Below, piece after piece: positions 50,670-59,450 of a stretch of DNA of 64,000 bases. The position numbers and the translations under genes were made by a program. The notes beneath the pieces were generated by a model. The model did not search any database, had not been told where the DNA came from, and saw only the letters and a list, made by a program, of their open reading frames with translations. Positions within the stretch are counted from its first letter, which is position 1. Every line of letters starts with the position of its first letter. Origin of the DNA: Lachnospiraceae bacterium (lineage in GTDB: Bacteria; Bacillota; Clostridia; Lachnospirales; Lachnospiraceae); contig JAFRSH010000052.1 in NCBI GenBank assembly GCA_017427685.1, positions 1 to 64,000 of the forward strand, written 5' to 3'.

Positions 50670-51838
50670 TGACAGATATATATAATGAAGCAAGATGGAT
50701 GGCACTTACGAAGGTGCTCGACAGGGATGCCAAGAAGGCGGATGCACTCATTGAGTGCTTCGGTGACACTACTGGGATCTTCGAGGCAAGTGAGGACGAG
50801 ATCCTCTCGCTTGATTTCCTTAAGCCTGAGCTGGCCAGGGAGCTCTTTGAGATCACACACACCGACCCGATGACGGAGCTTGAAAGGATCACTTGCTCGG
50901 GGATCGATTTCTACAGCAGGGAGCATCCAATGTTCCCGAAGTCCCTGCTTGCGATAGACCCGGTTCCGATCGGACTCTTCGTGAAGGGCAACCTGCCTTC
51001 CGAAGAACACAGGGCGGTCGCTGTCGTCGGGAGCAGGACTACGAGCAACTACGGCAGGAGTATCTGTGAGATCTTCTGCAAGGAGTTTGCGCGGGAAGGG
51101 ATAGACGTTATCAGCGGAATGGCACTTGGGATAGACTCATGCGCTCATGAGGGCACCTTTAAAGGAGGTGGAAAGACCTACGCTGTACTTGGATGCGGAG
51201 TGGATATATGTTACCCCAGGACGAACCACCTGCTCTACGACAGGCTGGTCTCCGAAGGAGGGATCATAAGCGAGTTCTACCCGGGAACGGTGCCTTTAAA
51301 CCACAATTTCCCGATCAGGAACAGGATCATAGCGGGGCTTTCGGACGCGGTGCTCGCGGTAGAGGCACGTGCACGCTCTGGCACGCTGATCACTGTAGGT
51401 TGTGCACTCGACCAGGGCAAAGAAGTCTTCGCACTTCCGGGAAGGATCACAGACAAGCTGAGCGAAGGCTGTAACAGATTGATAGGTATGGGAGCGAATC
51501 CTGCTCTCGATCCGAAGGAAGTGGTCGCACAGATAAAAAAACTCGCGCCGAGGGCAAGTGTCCAGAGACTGAAGGTCGAGTATGACAGAGCTGTGCTCAC
51601 ACGTACACCCCGTGAAGTTTACGATCAGAAGGAGACGGCGCGCAGGATCGAGGCAGACGAAGCCAGAAAGGTCTTCCTCGCACTCGGGATCGAGCCCGTC
51701 TGCATCGACGAGATCGCGGAGAAGTCCGGATTTGAGGTCGGGAAGCTTCTCGAGATACTAGTTTCACTTGAGCTTGAAGGCTTCGCAAAACAGGCCGGAC
51801 CGTGCATGTATGTCCAGTGCATTCCCGAAGCTATATGA
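50669..51838 (+). CDS. dprA: DNA processing protein DprA
   Basis: A 389-residue protein that loads RecA on incoming single-stranded DNA during transformation. Rossmann-like core: VAVVGSRTTSNYGRSICEIF (about 112-131), VISGMALGIDSCAHEGTFKGGGKTYAVLGCGVDICYPRTN, NFPIRNRIIAGLSDAVLAVEARARSGTLITVGCALDQGKEVFALPGRITDK. A small C-terminal domain follows. Start ATG 50669 overlaps the last base of the comM part. The comM-dprA-topA order is shared with many Firmicutes. Confidence 0.95.
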   Translation: MTDIYNEARWMALTKVLDRDAKKADALIECFGDTTGIFEASEDEILSLDFLKPELARELFEITHTDPMTELERITCSGIDFYSREHPMFPKSLLAIDPVPIGLFVKGNLPSEEHRAVAVVGSRTTSNYGRSICEIFCKEFAREGIDVISGMALGIDSCAHEGTFKGGGKTYAVLGCGVDICYPRTNHLLYDRLVSEGGIISEFYPGTVPLNHNFPIRNRIIAGLSDAVLAVEARARSGTLITVGCALDQGKEVFALPGRITDKLSEGCNRLIGMGANPALDPKEVVAQIKKLAPRASVQRLKVEYDRAVLTRTPREVYDQKETARRIEADEARKVFLALGIEPVCIDEIAEKSGFEVGKLLEILVSLELEGFAKQAGPCMYVQCIPEAI

Positions 51839-51868
51839 TGCGTTAAATATTTACAGGGAAATTTATAC

Positions 51869-51897
51869 TTGCAAGTGCAAAGAAAAAAGTGTAAACT
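51869..51897 (+). promoter_or_regulatory. Promoter of topA
   Basis: TTGCAA at 51869-51874, 17-base spacer, TAAACT at 51892-51897, about 100 bases before the ATG at 51996. Confidence 0.6.
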
Positions 51898-51995
51898 TGT
51901 CAAGACTTGCAAATCGAGCATCACGCATTGTGAAAAACAACACGAAATGGTTACTTCGTGTTGCAGACTCGGATCAGTCGAAGGAGATCATTATC

Positions 51996-53981
51996 ATGAC
52001 AAAGAATCTGGTTATAGTCGAGTCGCCGGCAAAAGCCAAGACTATCAAGAAGTATCTTGGAACGGGCTACGAAGTGATAGCTTCGAACGGACATGTGTGC
52101 GACCTTCCCAAGAGCACGATGGGGATAGACGTTGACAAGGATTTTGAGCCTAAATATATAACGATCAGGGGCAAGGGAGACATTATCGCTGCACTTCGCA
52201 AGGCTGTTAAGAAAGCCGACAAAGTCTATCTCGCAACCGACCCGGACCGTGAAGGAGAGGCGATTTCGTGGCATCTGTCACAGACACTGAAGCTTGATCC
52301 AAAGAAGTTCAGCAGGATCACATTCAACGAGATCACCAAGAACGCGATCAAGGAATCCTTAAAGAACGCGCGTGCGATCGACATGAACCTTGTTGATGCA
52401 CAGCAGGCGAGACGTGTTCTCGACAGACTTGTGGGATATCAGATCAGCCCCGTTCTCTGGGCTAAGGTCAAGAACGGCCTCAGCGCCGGAAGAGTTCAGT
52501 CCGTTGCGCTCAGGATCATCTCAGACAGGGAGAACGAGATCAGTGCTTTCGTACCCACTGAGTATTGGACCGTTGACGCAAAGCTCACGGGCAAGACAGC
52601 CAAGCAGTCCATCACCGCATCTCTTTCCATCAGGAACGATGAGAAGATCAGCTTCTCTTCAAAGGCAGAAGTTGACGAATGCCTTAAGAAGATAAAGAAA
52701 AACGGCTTTACCGTCAGAGACAAGAAGGAGAGCGACAGAAAGCGCAAGGCACCCCTTCCTTTCACAACAAGTACACTTCAGCAGGAAGCAGCCAAGCAGC
52801 TTAATTTCTCGACATCCAAGACGATGCGTATCGCGCAGCAGCTCTACGAAGGAATGGAGCTTGGAAAGCGCGGGACTATCGGTCTTATCACATACCTCAG
52901 AACCGATTCGACACGTGTTTCGGAAGAAGCCGATCGTTCGGTACGTGAGTACATCAGGGAGCATATCGGTGAGAAGTACGTGGCCGCCGCTCCGGGAGAA
53001 GACAAGTCCGGTAAGAAGATCCAGGATGCTCACGAAGCAATCAGACCTTCATACACCGACATTACACCCGCTGAGGTAAGAGAGATCCTGCCCAGAGACC
53101 ATTACCGTCTTTACCAGCTTATCTGGAAGAGGTTCGTGGCTTCGAGGATGGAGCAGGCTGTTTACCACAACGTGACAGTCAGGATCGACTCGGGCGAGTA
53201 CGGCTTCACAGCCGGAACATCTGCTATCGTGTTCGACGGATTCCTTTCGGTCTACAAGGATGACGAGGAAGAATCATCGTCCAAGGGTGTTTCGTTCGAC
53301 TGGCTTGTTCCGGGAGCAAAGCTTGCGGTAGCCGACATCGTGACAGACCAGCATTTTACTCAGGCACCGGCTCATTACACCGAGGCATCGCTCGTAAAGG
53401 CGCTTGAGGAACTCGGTATCGGTCGCCCCAGTACCTATGCACCCACGATCTCGACGATCATCGCAAGACACTACGTTGTAAAAGAACAGAAATGCATATA
53501 TATGACAGAGCTCGGCGAAGCCGTTAACAAGATCATGACCGGCTCATTCGAGGGCATCGTGGATGTTAACTTCACCGCCACGATGGAGAGCCTTCTCGAT
53601 TCGATCGGAGAAGGTGAAATCGAGTGGAAGACAGTTATCAGGAACTTCTATCCCGATCTTGCGGCGGCAGTCGAAGAGGCGCACAAGGACCTCGAAAAGG
53701 TCAAGATCAGAGACGAGGTTTCGGACGTTCCCTGCGACCTTTGCGGAAGGATGATGGTCATCAAGTACGGTCCTCACGGCAAGTTTCTTGCATGCCCCGG
53801 ATTCCCCGAGTGTCGCAACACGAAGCCCTACAACGAGAAAACAGGCATCGTGTGCCCCAAGTGCGGCGGAGATATCCTCATCAAGAAGACGAGGAAGGGA
53901 AGACGCTTCTTCGGATGCGCGAATCATCCGGATTGCGATTTCGTATCGTGGACGCGCCCTGATGCATCAAAAAAGGAATAG
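51996..53981 (+). CDS. topA: DNA topoisomerase I (TopA)
   Basis: A 661-residue type IA topoisomerase that relaxes negative supercoils. TOPRIM domain from the start (NLVIVESPAKAKTIKKYLG ... YLATDPDREGEAISWHL). The active-site Tyr300 is in GTIGLITYLRTDSTRVS. The C-terminus has two zinc-finger-like modules (CDLCGRMMVIKYGPHGKFLACPGFPEC and CPKCGGDILIKKTRKGRRFFGCANHPDC). Start ATG 51996 with AAGGAG ten bases ahead; the longer in-frame region upstream (from 51768) overlaps dprA and is unlikely to be translated. Confidence 0.96.
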   Translation: MTKNLVIVESPAKAKTIKKYLGTGYEVIASNGHVCDLPKSTMGIDVDKDFEPKYITIRGKGDIIAALRKAVKKADKVYLATDPDREGEAISWHLSQTLKLDPKKFSRITFNEITKNAIKESLKNARAIDMNLVDAQQARRVLDRLVGYQISPVLWAKVKNGLSAGRVQSVALRIISDRENEISAFVPTEYWTVDAKLTGKTAKQSITASLSIRNDEKISFSSKAEVDECLKKIKKNGFTVRDKKESDRKRKAPLPFTTSTLQQEAAKQLNFSTSKTMRIAQQLYEGMELGKRGTIGLITYLRTDSTRVSEEADRSVREYIREHIGEKYVAAAPGEDKSGKKIQDAHEAIRPSYTDITPAEVREILPRDHYRLYQLIWKRFVASRMEQAVYHNVTVRIDSGEYGFTAGTSAIVFDGFLSVYKDDEEESSSKGVSFDWLVPGAKLAVADIVTDQHFTQAPAHYTEASLVKALEELGIGRPSTYAPTISTIIARHYVVKEQKCIYMTELGEAVNKIMTGSFEGIVDVNFTATMESLLDSIGEGEIEWKTVIRNFYPDLAAAVEEAHKDLEKVKIRDEVSDVPCDLCGRMMVIKYGPHGKFLACPGFPECRNTKPYNEKTGIVCPKCGGDILIKKTRKGRRFFGCANHPDCDFVSWTRPDASKKE

Positions 53982-54295
53982 ATTTCTGCATTGAACAAAC
54001 AACCAGAAACCTTGTTGGGCAAGGTTTCGTGCTTGATTTAGATAAAAACTCGGCGAAAGTACACCGCCGAGTTTTTTAAATCAAGTCGCGTAGCTTGCGG
54101 AGCGAGTTGTGTCTGTCTGAATCAAGTCGCTTGCGACGCAGATGAAGACTAGTTCCATAAAGATATACGGTCGCGGCGGATCCTTGTGTTGTAAAAGCAA
54201 TAGTGTTGAATTGTCAAATGATAGAAGAAGTTTACAGAACTTATCTACAATTGTCTAACGAATACAAATAATTACATGTGTTTTATTATTTATTG
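53982..54295. other. Intergenic region with hairpins and short repeats (topA to codY)
   Basis: The 314 bases hold AACCTTG-TTGGG-CAAGGTT (54008-54026), the terminator nested in a larger stem (CTTGATTTA 54032-54040 with TAAATCAAG 54077-54085) and two copies of ATCAAGTCGC (54080 and 54152), each followed by a GC-rich dyad (GCGTAGCTTGCGG and TTGCGACGC). No open frame of note. In many Firmicutes this gap would hold trmFO, xerC and hslUV. Confidence 0.5.
54047..54077 (+). terminator. Terminator of topA
   Basis: ACTCGGCG (54048-54055) / CGCCGAGT (54065-54072) with T6; nested in a wider dyad CTTGATTTA / TAAATCAAG. Confidence 0.85.
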
Positions 54296-54324
54296 TTGAA
54301 AACTATAGGGTTTTGTGCTAAAAT
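54296..54324 (+). promoter_or_regulatory. Promoter of codY
   Basis: TTGAAA at 54296-54301, 17-base spacer, TAAAAT at 54319-54324, about 48 bases before the ATG at 54372. Confidence 0.65.
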
Positions 54325-54371
54325 GGGCGCAAATGTACGACGGGGTAAAAACCGTTGCAATGGGGGAAAAT

Positions 54372-55142
54372 ATGAGCGTTCAGCTACTTGATAAGACAAG
54401 AAAGATCAACAAATTATTACACAACAACAATTCTCACAAGGTCGTGTTTAACGACATCTGCCAGGTGCTCGGGGAGATCCTCGAGTCTAATATCCTTGTG
54501 ATCAGCAAGAAGGGTAAGGTGCTCGGTATCAAGAACAGATCCGAGATCCCTGCCATCAGCGAGCTCATCAGGGACAACGTCGGCGGTCATATCGACGAGT
54601 CTCTCAACGAGCGTCTCCTTAACATACTTTCCACCAAGGAGAACGTGGACCTCGAAACACTCGGTTTCGAATCGCAGAACGTCAGCAAGTACGTTGCCAT
54701 CATCACTCCCATTGACATCGCAGGGGAGCGCCTCGGCACGCTCTTTATCTACAGGAAGAAGAACCAGTTCAACATCGATGACATCATCCTCAGTGAGTAC
54801 GGAACAACCGTTGTCGGCCTTGAAATGATGAGATCCGTCAACGAGGAGAACGAGGAAGAAGTCCGCAAGGTTCAGATCGTTCGCTCGGCTATCGGCACAC
54901 TTTCTTTCTCGGAGCTTGCAGCCATCAGATGCATCCTCGACGAGCTCACAGGCATGGAAGGCACTCTTGTTGCCAGCAGGATAGCGGACAGAGTCGGTAT
55001 CACAAGGTCTGTTATCGTGAACGCACTCCGCAAGTTCGAGAGCGCCGGAGTCATCGAATCCAAGTCTTCGGGTATGAAGGGTACATACATTAAAGTTCTT
55101 AACGACGTCGTATTCGACGAACTCAAGCAAACAGAGGGTTAA
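54372..55142 (+). CDS. codY: GTP-sensing global regulator CodY
   Basis: A 256-residue regulator that represses starvation, transport and virulence genes when GTP and branched-chain amino acids are plentiful. The N-terminal GAF domain (1-155) reads SVQLLDKTRKINKLLHNN ... VFNDICQVLGEILESNILVIS; the C-terminal winged helix is VASRIADRVGITRSVIVNALRKFESAGVIESKSSGMKGTYIKVLND. Start ATG 54372 with GGGGGAA before it (259 residues in B. subtilis); the longer frame from 54315 is not needed. It is followed directly by the flagellar operon, as in Bacillus. Confidence 0.97.
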   Translation: MSVQLLDKTRKINKLLHNNNSHKVVFNDICQVLGEILESNILVISKKGKVLGIKNRSEIPAISELIRDNVGGHIDESLNERLLNILSTKENVDLETLGFESQNVSKYVAIITPIDIAGERLGTLFIYRKKNQFNIDDIILSEYGTTVVGLEMMRSVNEENEEEVRKVQIVRSAIGTLSFSELAAIRCILDELTGMEGTLVASRIADRVGITRSVIVNALRKFESAGVIESKSSGMKGTYIKVLNDVVFDELKQTEG

Positions 55143-55188
55143 TTTTTCGTCCGGATCGTTCGATATACAACATAACGGATTGAATGCT

Positions 55189-55224
55189 AAAAAAGGGATT
55201 TTGCTTAAGCAAGGTCCTTTTTTG
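55189..55224 (+). terminator. Terminator of codY
   Basis: AAAAAAGGGATTTTGCTT / AAGCAAGGTCCTTTTTT hairpin (55189-55223), a long A-stem/T-tail type with two G-T wobbles. Confidence 0.85.
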
Positions 55225-55230
55225 TTCAAT

Positions 55231-55252
55231 AAAACACAAATCCTTGTGTTTT
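55231..55252. repeat. Inverted repeat between codY and flgB
   Basis: AAAACACAA-ATCC-TTGTGTTTT is a perfect 9-bp dyad. CTTGTGTTTT recurs at 55274 in the flgB promoter -35 region and ATGTGTTTTATTATT appears at 54277 in the codY promoter, so it may be an operator. TTTTCAGA at 55250 resembles half a CodY box (AATTTTCWGAAAATT). Confidence 0.4.
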
Positions 55253-55274
55253 CAGATTTTTTGATAAATATATC

Positions 55275-55302
55275 TTGTGTTTTATTTGCAATACATTATA
55301 AT
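55275..55302 (+). promoter_or_regulatory. Promoter of the flagellar operon
   Basis: TTGTGT at 55275-55280, 16-base spacer, TATAAT at 55297-55302, about 107 bases before the flgB ATG. A 10-bp hairpin (TTGACGACCG / CGG-A-TCGTCAA, 55362-55386) lies just before the ribosome site GGAGGGA. Confidence 0.65.
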
Positions 55303-55408
55303 ATTATGTGGGTATTTGTGAAAAGAGGGCTTTTTGGCGCTTTTTCGACATAATTACCGCCTTGACGACCGTTTCCGGATCGTCAAAAAATTGGGAGGGA
55401 AGACTGAG

Positions 55409-55810
55409 ATGATTGGATCCAACGCCTTCAACTACATCAATGTACTTAACAAAGCCGCTGATGCAAGCTGGACTCGAAACGAAGTTATCGCCAACAACAT
55501 TGCGAACGTTTCGACTCCTCACTATAAGCGTAAGGACATCAAGTTTGAAGACTATCTTAAAGACGAGATCAAAAAGGACATGTACGGTGGCGGTGACCTC
55601 AACATGAGAGTTGCGAACGTCGACCTCAAGAAGCTTTCGACCACCATTTACACCGACCAGTCGGAGCTTGCGTACCGACTCGACGGCAACAATGTCGACA
55701 TCAACACCGAGAACGCTAACCTGGCTCAGAACCAGATCAAGTATTATACACTTCTTGACTCCATGTCACAGGAGTTCAGTCGTATCAAGTCGGTTCTTTC
55801 AAGAACCTGA
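55409..55810 (+). CDS. flgB: Flagellar basal-body rod protein FlgB
   Basis: A 133-residue rod protein. N-terminal helix motif (NKAADASWTRNEVIANNIANVSTPHYKRKDIKFEDYL) is the conserved flagellar rod signature ANNIANVSTP. Start ATG 55409 is used because GGGAGGGA lies before it; the longer frame from 55334 runs over the leader hairpin and has no good ribosome site. First gene of the operon, with 16 bases to flgC. Confidence 0.95.
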   Translation: MIGSNAFNYINVLNKAADASWTRNEVIANNIANVSTPHYKRKDIKFEDYLKDEIKKDMYGGGDLNMRVANVDLKKLSTTIYTDQSELAYRLDGNNVDINTENANLAQNQIKYYTLLDSMSQEFSRIKSVLSRT

Positions 55811-55826
55811 GAAAGGATGGTAGTGT

Positions 55827-56279
55827 ATGGGAATATTTAACGCACTCAACATTTCGGCGAGCGGTCTGACCGCACAGTCGGTGCGTATGGACACCATCTC
55901 GCAGAACATTGCCAACTCGAACACCACCCGCGACAAGAACGGTGAGCCCTACAGAAGAAAGACCGTTGTTTTCGCGGAGAGGGGAACGGATCCCTTCAAG
56001 ACAGCGCTTTCGAAGAGCATGACCAAGCACGCTTCGACCAAGAACGGCAACGGAGTTAAGGTTACTTCGATCGTTGAAGATCACGTTACGGCGATGGCCA
56101 AGGTTTACGATCCTTCACATCCCGATGCAGACGAGGACGGCTACGTTATCTACCCTAATGTCAACACCGTTACGGAGATGACCAACCTCATCGATGCCAC
56201 ACGTGGATACGAAGCGAACGTTACGGCATTTAACGCCACGAAGAACATGCTTCTTAAGGGTCTTGAACTCGGAGAGTGA
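55827..56279 (+). CDS. flgC: Flagellar basal-body rod protein FlgC
   Basis: A 150-residue rod protein: MGIFNALNISASGLTAQSVRMDTISQNIANSNTTRDKNGEPYRRKTVVF has the conserved N-terminal helix and QNIANxxTT motif; EMTNLIDATRGYEANVTAFNATKNMLLKGLELGE is the C-terminal rod helix. Length usual. GAAAGGATGGTAGTGT precedes the ATG. Confidence 0.96.
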   Translation: MGIFNALNISASGLTAQSVRMDTISQNIANSNTTRDKNGEPYRRKTVVFAERGTDPFKTALSKSMTKHASTKNGNGVKVTSIVEDHVTAMAKVYDPSHPDADEDGYVIYPNVNTVTEMTNLIDATRGYEANVTAFNATKNMLLKGLELGE

Positions 56280-56287
56280 GGTAACGC

Positions 56288-56665
56288 ATGAATCCTTCCG
56301 ACATTATGAAACTGTCCGGTCTTAACGGACTCGAATCGATCTCGAGCGCGGGGTCGCTCAAGAATCCGGGCAAGCTCACAAGGCTTGACGGCTACCAGGA
56401 TTCGATCCTGTCCAAAGAACCGTCGACCGATAAAACGGAATCGTTTGATTCGCTCCTTAAGTCCGCGATGGACATGATCAACGAGACAAACGAGTATTCA
56501 AACCAGGCAGGGGAAGCAGAACTTGCTTACGCCATGGGTATCACGAACAGCACGCATGACCTTCAGGTAGCTCAGATGAAGGCGAACATCTCATTGCAGT
56601 ACACTGTTGCGGTACGTAACGCCGTTATCGAGGCCTACAAAGAGATCATGCAGATGCAGTTCTAA
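56288..56665 (+). CDS. fliE: Flagellar hook-basal body protein FliE
   Basis: A 125-residue protein linking the MS ring to the rod. Family C-terminal block: SFDSLLKSAMDMINETNEYSNQAGEAELAYAMG ... HDLQVAQMKANISLQYTVAVRNAVIEAYKEIMQMQF. The first 40 residues are variable, as usual in FliE. TGAGGTAACGC precedes the ATG; 8 bases after flgC. Confidence 0.95.
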   Translation: MNPSDIMKLSGLNGLESISSAGSLKNPGKLTRLDGYQDSILSKEPSTDKTESFDSLLKSAMDMINETNEYSNQAGEAELAYAMGITNSTHDLQVAQMKANISLQYTVAVRNAVIEAYKEIMQMQF

Positions 56666-56734
56666 TCAATGTCAGTAATAAGCATACGCGTGACGATCGT
56701 ATGCAACGAGGATGCAATTTAAGGGGAATATGTC

Positions 56735-58344
56735 ATGCTTGAAAAATTAAAGCAAATCCCGGCCAAATTACTTGAGCTGTGGAAAAAGCTTACAAAGCGT
56801 CAGAAGATCATCACCGTGAGCACGGTGGCGGGTGTTCTTCTGATGCTTCTTATATTGATTATCTTACTCAACAGAGTTCAATACGAGAAGCTCACGACAT
56901 TCGACGACACCGAGACCGCCAAGACCGCGATCGAAGTTCTCGACGGGGAGAACATCACCAACAGGCTCGCCGACGACATGGTAACGGTAGAGGTTGACGT
57001 CACCCGTAAGAAAGACGCCGTCCTCGCACTTACCGGCAACGATATGCTCGAAGAAAGCGCGATGACGCTCGCGATGCTCCTCGACAACGATCTGAGTACC
57101 ACCAGTACCGACAAGATCCTCAAAAACCACCTTTACATGCAGTCGTCACTCGGTGCAAGGATCCAGCAGATCGACGGTGTAAAGAAGGCTTCGGTTCTTT
57201 ACTTCCCCAGTGACAATTCGGGCGGTATCCTTCTTCCTGCCAAAGAGATCAGCTGCAGCGTCCTGCTTACTCTCGACAGCAAGGTCTTTGACTACAGGAA
57301 CTCTCCCGAAGCAATAGCAACCTACGTGGCTTACGCGATCGGTAACACCACCACGGACAAGATAAAGGTCCTTGACACAAACGGACAGCTTCTCTTCGGA
57401 GGCGAAGAGGAGAATGAGGAGATCCTCGATCTTTCGGCTAATCTCGCCTACATAAATAAGTCGAAAGATGGTACAAAGACAAGCTTTTCGAGCTTGCCAT
57501 CAAGAATGACTATTTCGATGCCGAGATCGTTTCATCGCTCGACGTCAACTGTGACAAGGAATCGGTTCTTTACACCGAGTACCTCGCGGGAGAAGGCCTT
57601 GAGCAGGGTCTTTACGACGAGTACACCAAGATCTCTTCGGAGTCTACAGGCGTAACGGGTGACATCCCCGGAACCGACTCGAACGATGAAACAGACTACT
57701 ACATCCAGGAATCCGGAAGCGGCAACGAGAGCTACGACGAGCTTCGTATCAAGTATAAGCCCAGCGAGCGTGTTACCGAGACCATGAAAGAGTGGGGCGT
57801 TATCAACAATGCCAATTCTTCACTCGGTATCACACTTACCAGAGTTCAGGAGATCTCCGAGGAGCAGCTTGAACGTGAGGGACTTATCGGCGAGGAGATC
57901 TCGTTCGAAGAGTACGTCATGAACAACTCGGCCAAGACAAGGCTCGATACTCCCGAGGAGCTCTACCAGCTCTTCTCGGATGCGAGCGGTATCCCCGCTT
58001 CAAACATTTCGATCACAACATACATTCAGCCCAACTATATTGCCAGAGAAGAGTCGCAGGGCAGCCTTTCACTCATACTTGAGATCGTTCTTGCGGCACT
58101 CATCATCGCACTCCTTCTCTTCGTTGTATTCAGGAGCGTCAAGCCCGAAGAGGTTATCGAGACGGAGCCCGAGCTTTCTGTTGAGAGACTTCTTGCTACA
58201 ACTCGTGAGAACCAGTCGCTTGAAGATATCGAATTCGGCGAGAAATCCGAGACCAGGAAGCTCATCGAGAAGTATATCGATGAGAACGCAGAAGCGGTTG
58301 CCGCACTCCTGCGTAACTGGCTAAGCGATGACGGATGGCAATAA
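56735..58344 (+). pseudogene. fliF: Flagellar MS-ring protein FliF, split by a frameshift
   Basis: The two frames together give a full FliF of about 535 residues. Part 1 (56735-57468 in the right frame) has an N-terminal membrane helix (VAGVLLMLLILIILLNRV) and the ring-building motif. The reading shifts near 57468-57473 (AAAGATGGTAC; the expected reading continues ..Y K D K L F E L A I K N D Y F D), so one base is missing, perhaps from a GGG run. Part 2 continues open to 58344 and ends with a second membrane helix (ILEIVLAALIIALLLFVVFRSV) and the FliG-binding tail. If real, the MS ring cannot be made; more likely a sequence error. Confidence 0.85.
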
Positions 58345-58352
58345 AAGAGAAA

Positions 58353-58420
58353 CCTGATACTTCGTTGAAGTTTTAGGCGAGGAATCAGATGCGGGTAAAA
58401 CCGCATCTAAAGAGGAGGTA
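58353..58420 (+). promoter_or_regulatory. Structured leader motif, copy B (fliG)
   Basis: Copy B of the repeated RNA motif, in the 83 bases between fliF and fliG: CCTGATACTTC-GTT-GAAGTTTTAGG then CGAGGAATC, AGATGCGG-GTAAAA-CCGCATCT (58387-58408), AAAGAGGAGGT, the ribosome site for fliG. CTGAT (58354-58358) can pair with ATCAG (58384-58388). Confidence 0.65.
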
Positions 58421-58427
58421 ACGGGAT

Positions 58428-59450
58428 ATGATCGTACAAAACAAAACGCTTGCCGATTATAACGGCGTTCAGAAGGCCTCAATTCTCATGATCGCACTCG
58501 GACCCGAGCGTTCTTCGAAGCTGTTCACATACCTCAAGGAAGAGGAGATCGAATCGCTGACACTTGAGATCGCCAACACCAAAAGTGTCGACCAGACCAC
58601 GAAAGACGCGGTCATAGACGAGTTCTACGAGCTCTGTCTCGCACAGCAGTACATCGCCGAAGGCGGTATCAACTACGCTAAGGAACTCCTCGAGAAGGCA
58701 CTCGGAAACGACAAGGCTATCGACGTTATCGGCAGACTCACGGCATCCCTTCAGGTACGTCCTTTCGAGTTTGTCAGAAAGACCGACCCTACTCAGCTCC
58801 TCAACTTCATTCAGGACGAGCATCCTCAGACCATCGCTCTTATCCTGAGTTACCTCTCACCGCAGCAGTCATCGCAGATCATCAGCGCTCTGCCGCCTGA
58901 TAAGCAGGCAGACGTTGCCAAGAGAATAGCAATGATGGACCGTACATCGCCCGATGTCATTCAGGAGGTGGAAAAGGTGCTCGAAAAGAAGCTTGCTTCC
59001 CTCGTCAATCAGGATTACACGATCGCCGGCGGTGTCGATGCGGTTGTCGAGATCCTCAATACGGTCGACCGTGCTACAGAGAAGCACATCCTCGAAACAC
59101 TCGAGATCGAGGAGCCCGAGCTTGCGGACGAGATCAGAAAGAAGATGTTCGTATTCGAAGATATCTTGCTGCTTGACGACAGATCGATCCAGAGAGTTCT
59201 TCGTGAAGTTGATAACAGCGAACTTGCCATCGCCCTCAAGGGCTCTAACGAGCAGGTTCAGGAGACGATCTTCAATAACCTTTCCAAGCGTCTTGTTGTC
59301 ATGATCAAGGAAGACATGGAATTCATGGGTCCTGTCAGAATGAAGGACGTTGAAGAAGCACAGCAGAAGATCGTTAATATCATCAGGAAGCTTGAGGATA
59401 CGGGCGAGATCGTCATCAGCAGAGGCGGAGGTGACGATATAGTTGTCTAA
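58428..59450 (+). CDS. fliG: Flagellar motor switch protein FliG
   Basis: A 340-residue rotor protein that contacts the MS ring, FliM and the stator. Typical segments: QKASILMIALGPERSSKLF, FVRKTDPTQLLNFIQDEHPQTIALILSYLSPQQSSQIISALP, and the torque-helix VFEDILLLDDRSIQRVLREVDNSELAIALKGSNEQVQETIFNNLSKRLVVMIKEDMEFMGPVR. GAGGAGGTAACGGGAT precedes the ATG. The structured motif B lies directly upstream. Confidence 0.97.
   Translation: MIVQNKTLADYNGVQKASILMIALGPERSSKLFTYLKEEEIESLTLEIANTKSVDQTTKDAVIDEFYELCLAQQYIAEGGINYAKELLEKALGNDKAIDVIGRLTASLQVRPFEFVRKTDPTQLLNFIQDEHPQTIALILSYLSPQQSSQIISALPPDKQADVAKRIAMMDRTSPDVIQEVEKVLEKKLASLVNQDYTIAGGVDAVVEILNTVDRATEKHILETLEIEEPELADEIRKKMFVFEDILLLDDRSIQRVLREVDNSELAIALKGSNEQVQETIFNNLSKRLVVMIKEDMEFMGPVRMKDVEEAQQKIVNIIRKLEDTGEIVISRGGGDDIVV

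Noticed and set aside
54080..54161. CRISPR-like repeat pair between topA and codY
   Set aside because: Only two 10-base copies and no regular spacers or cas genes.
57466..57474. Programmed ribosomal frameshift in fliF
   Set aside because: No X-XXY-YYZ slippery word or downstream pseudoknot is visible; a base loss is simpler.
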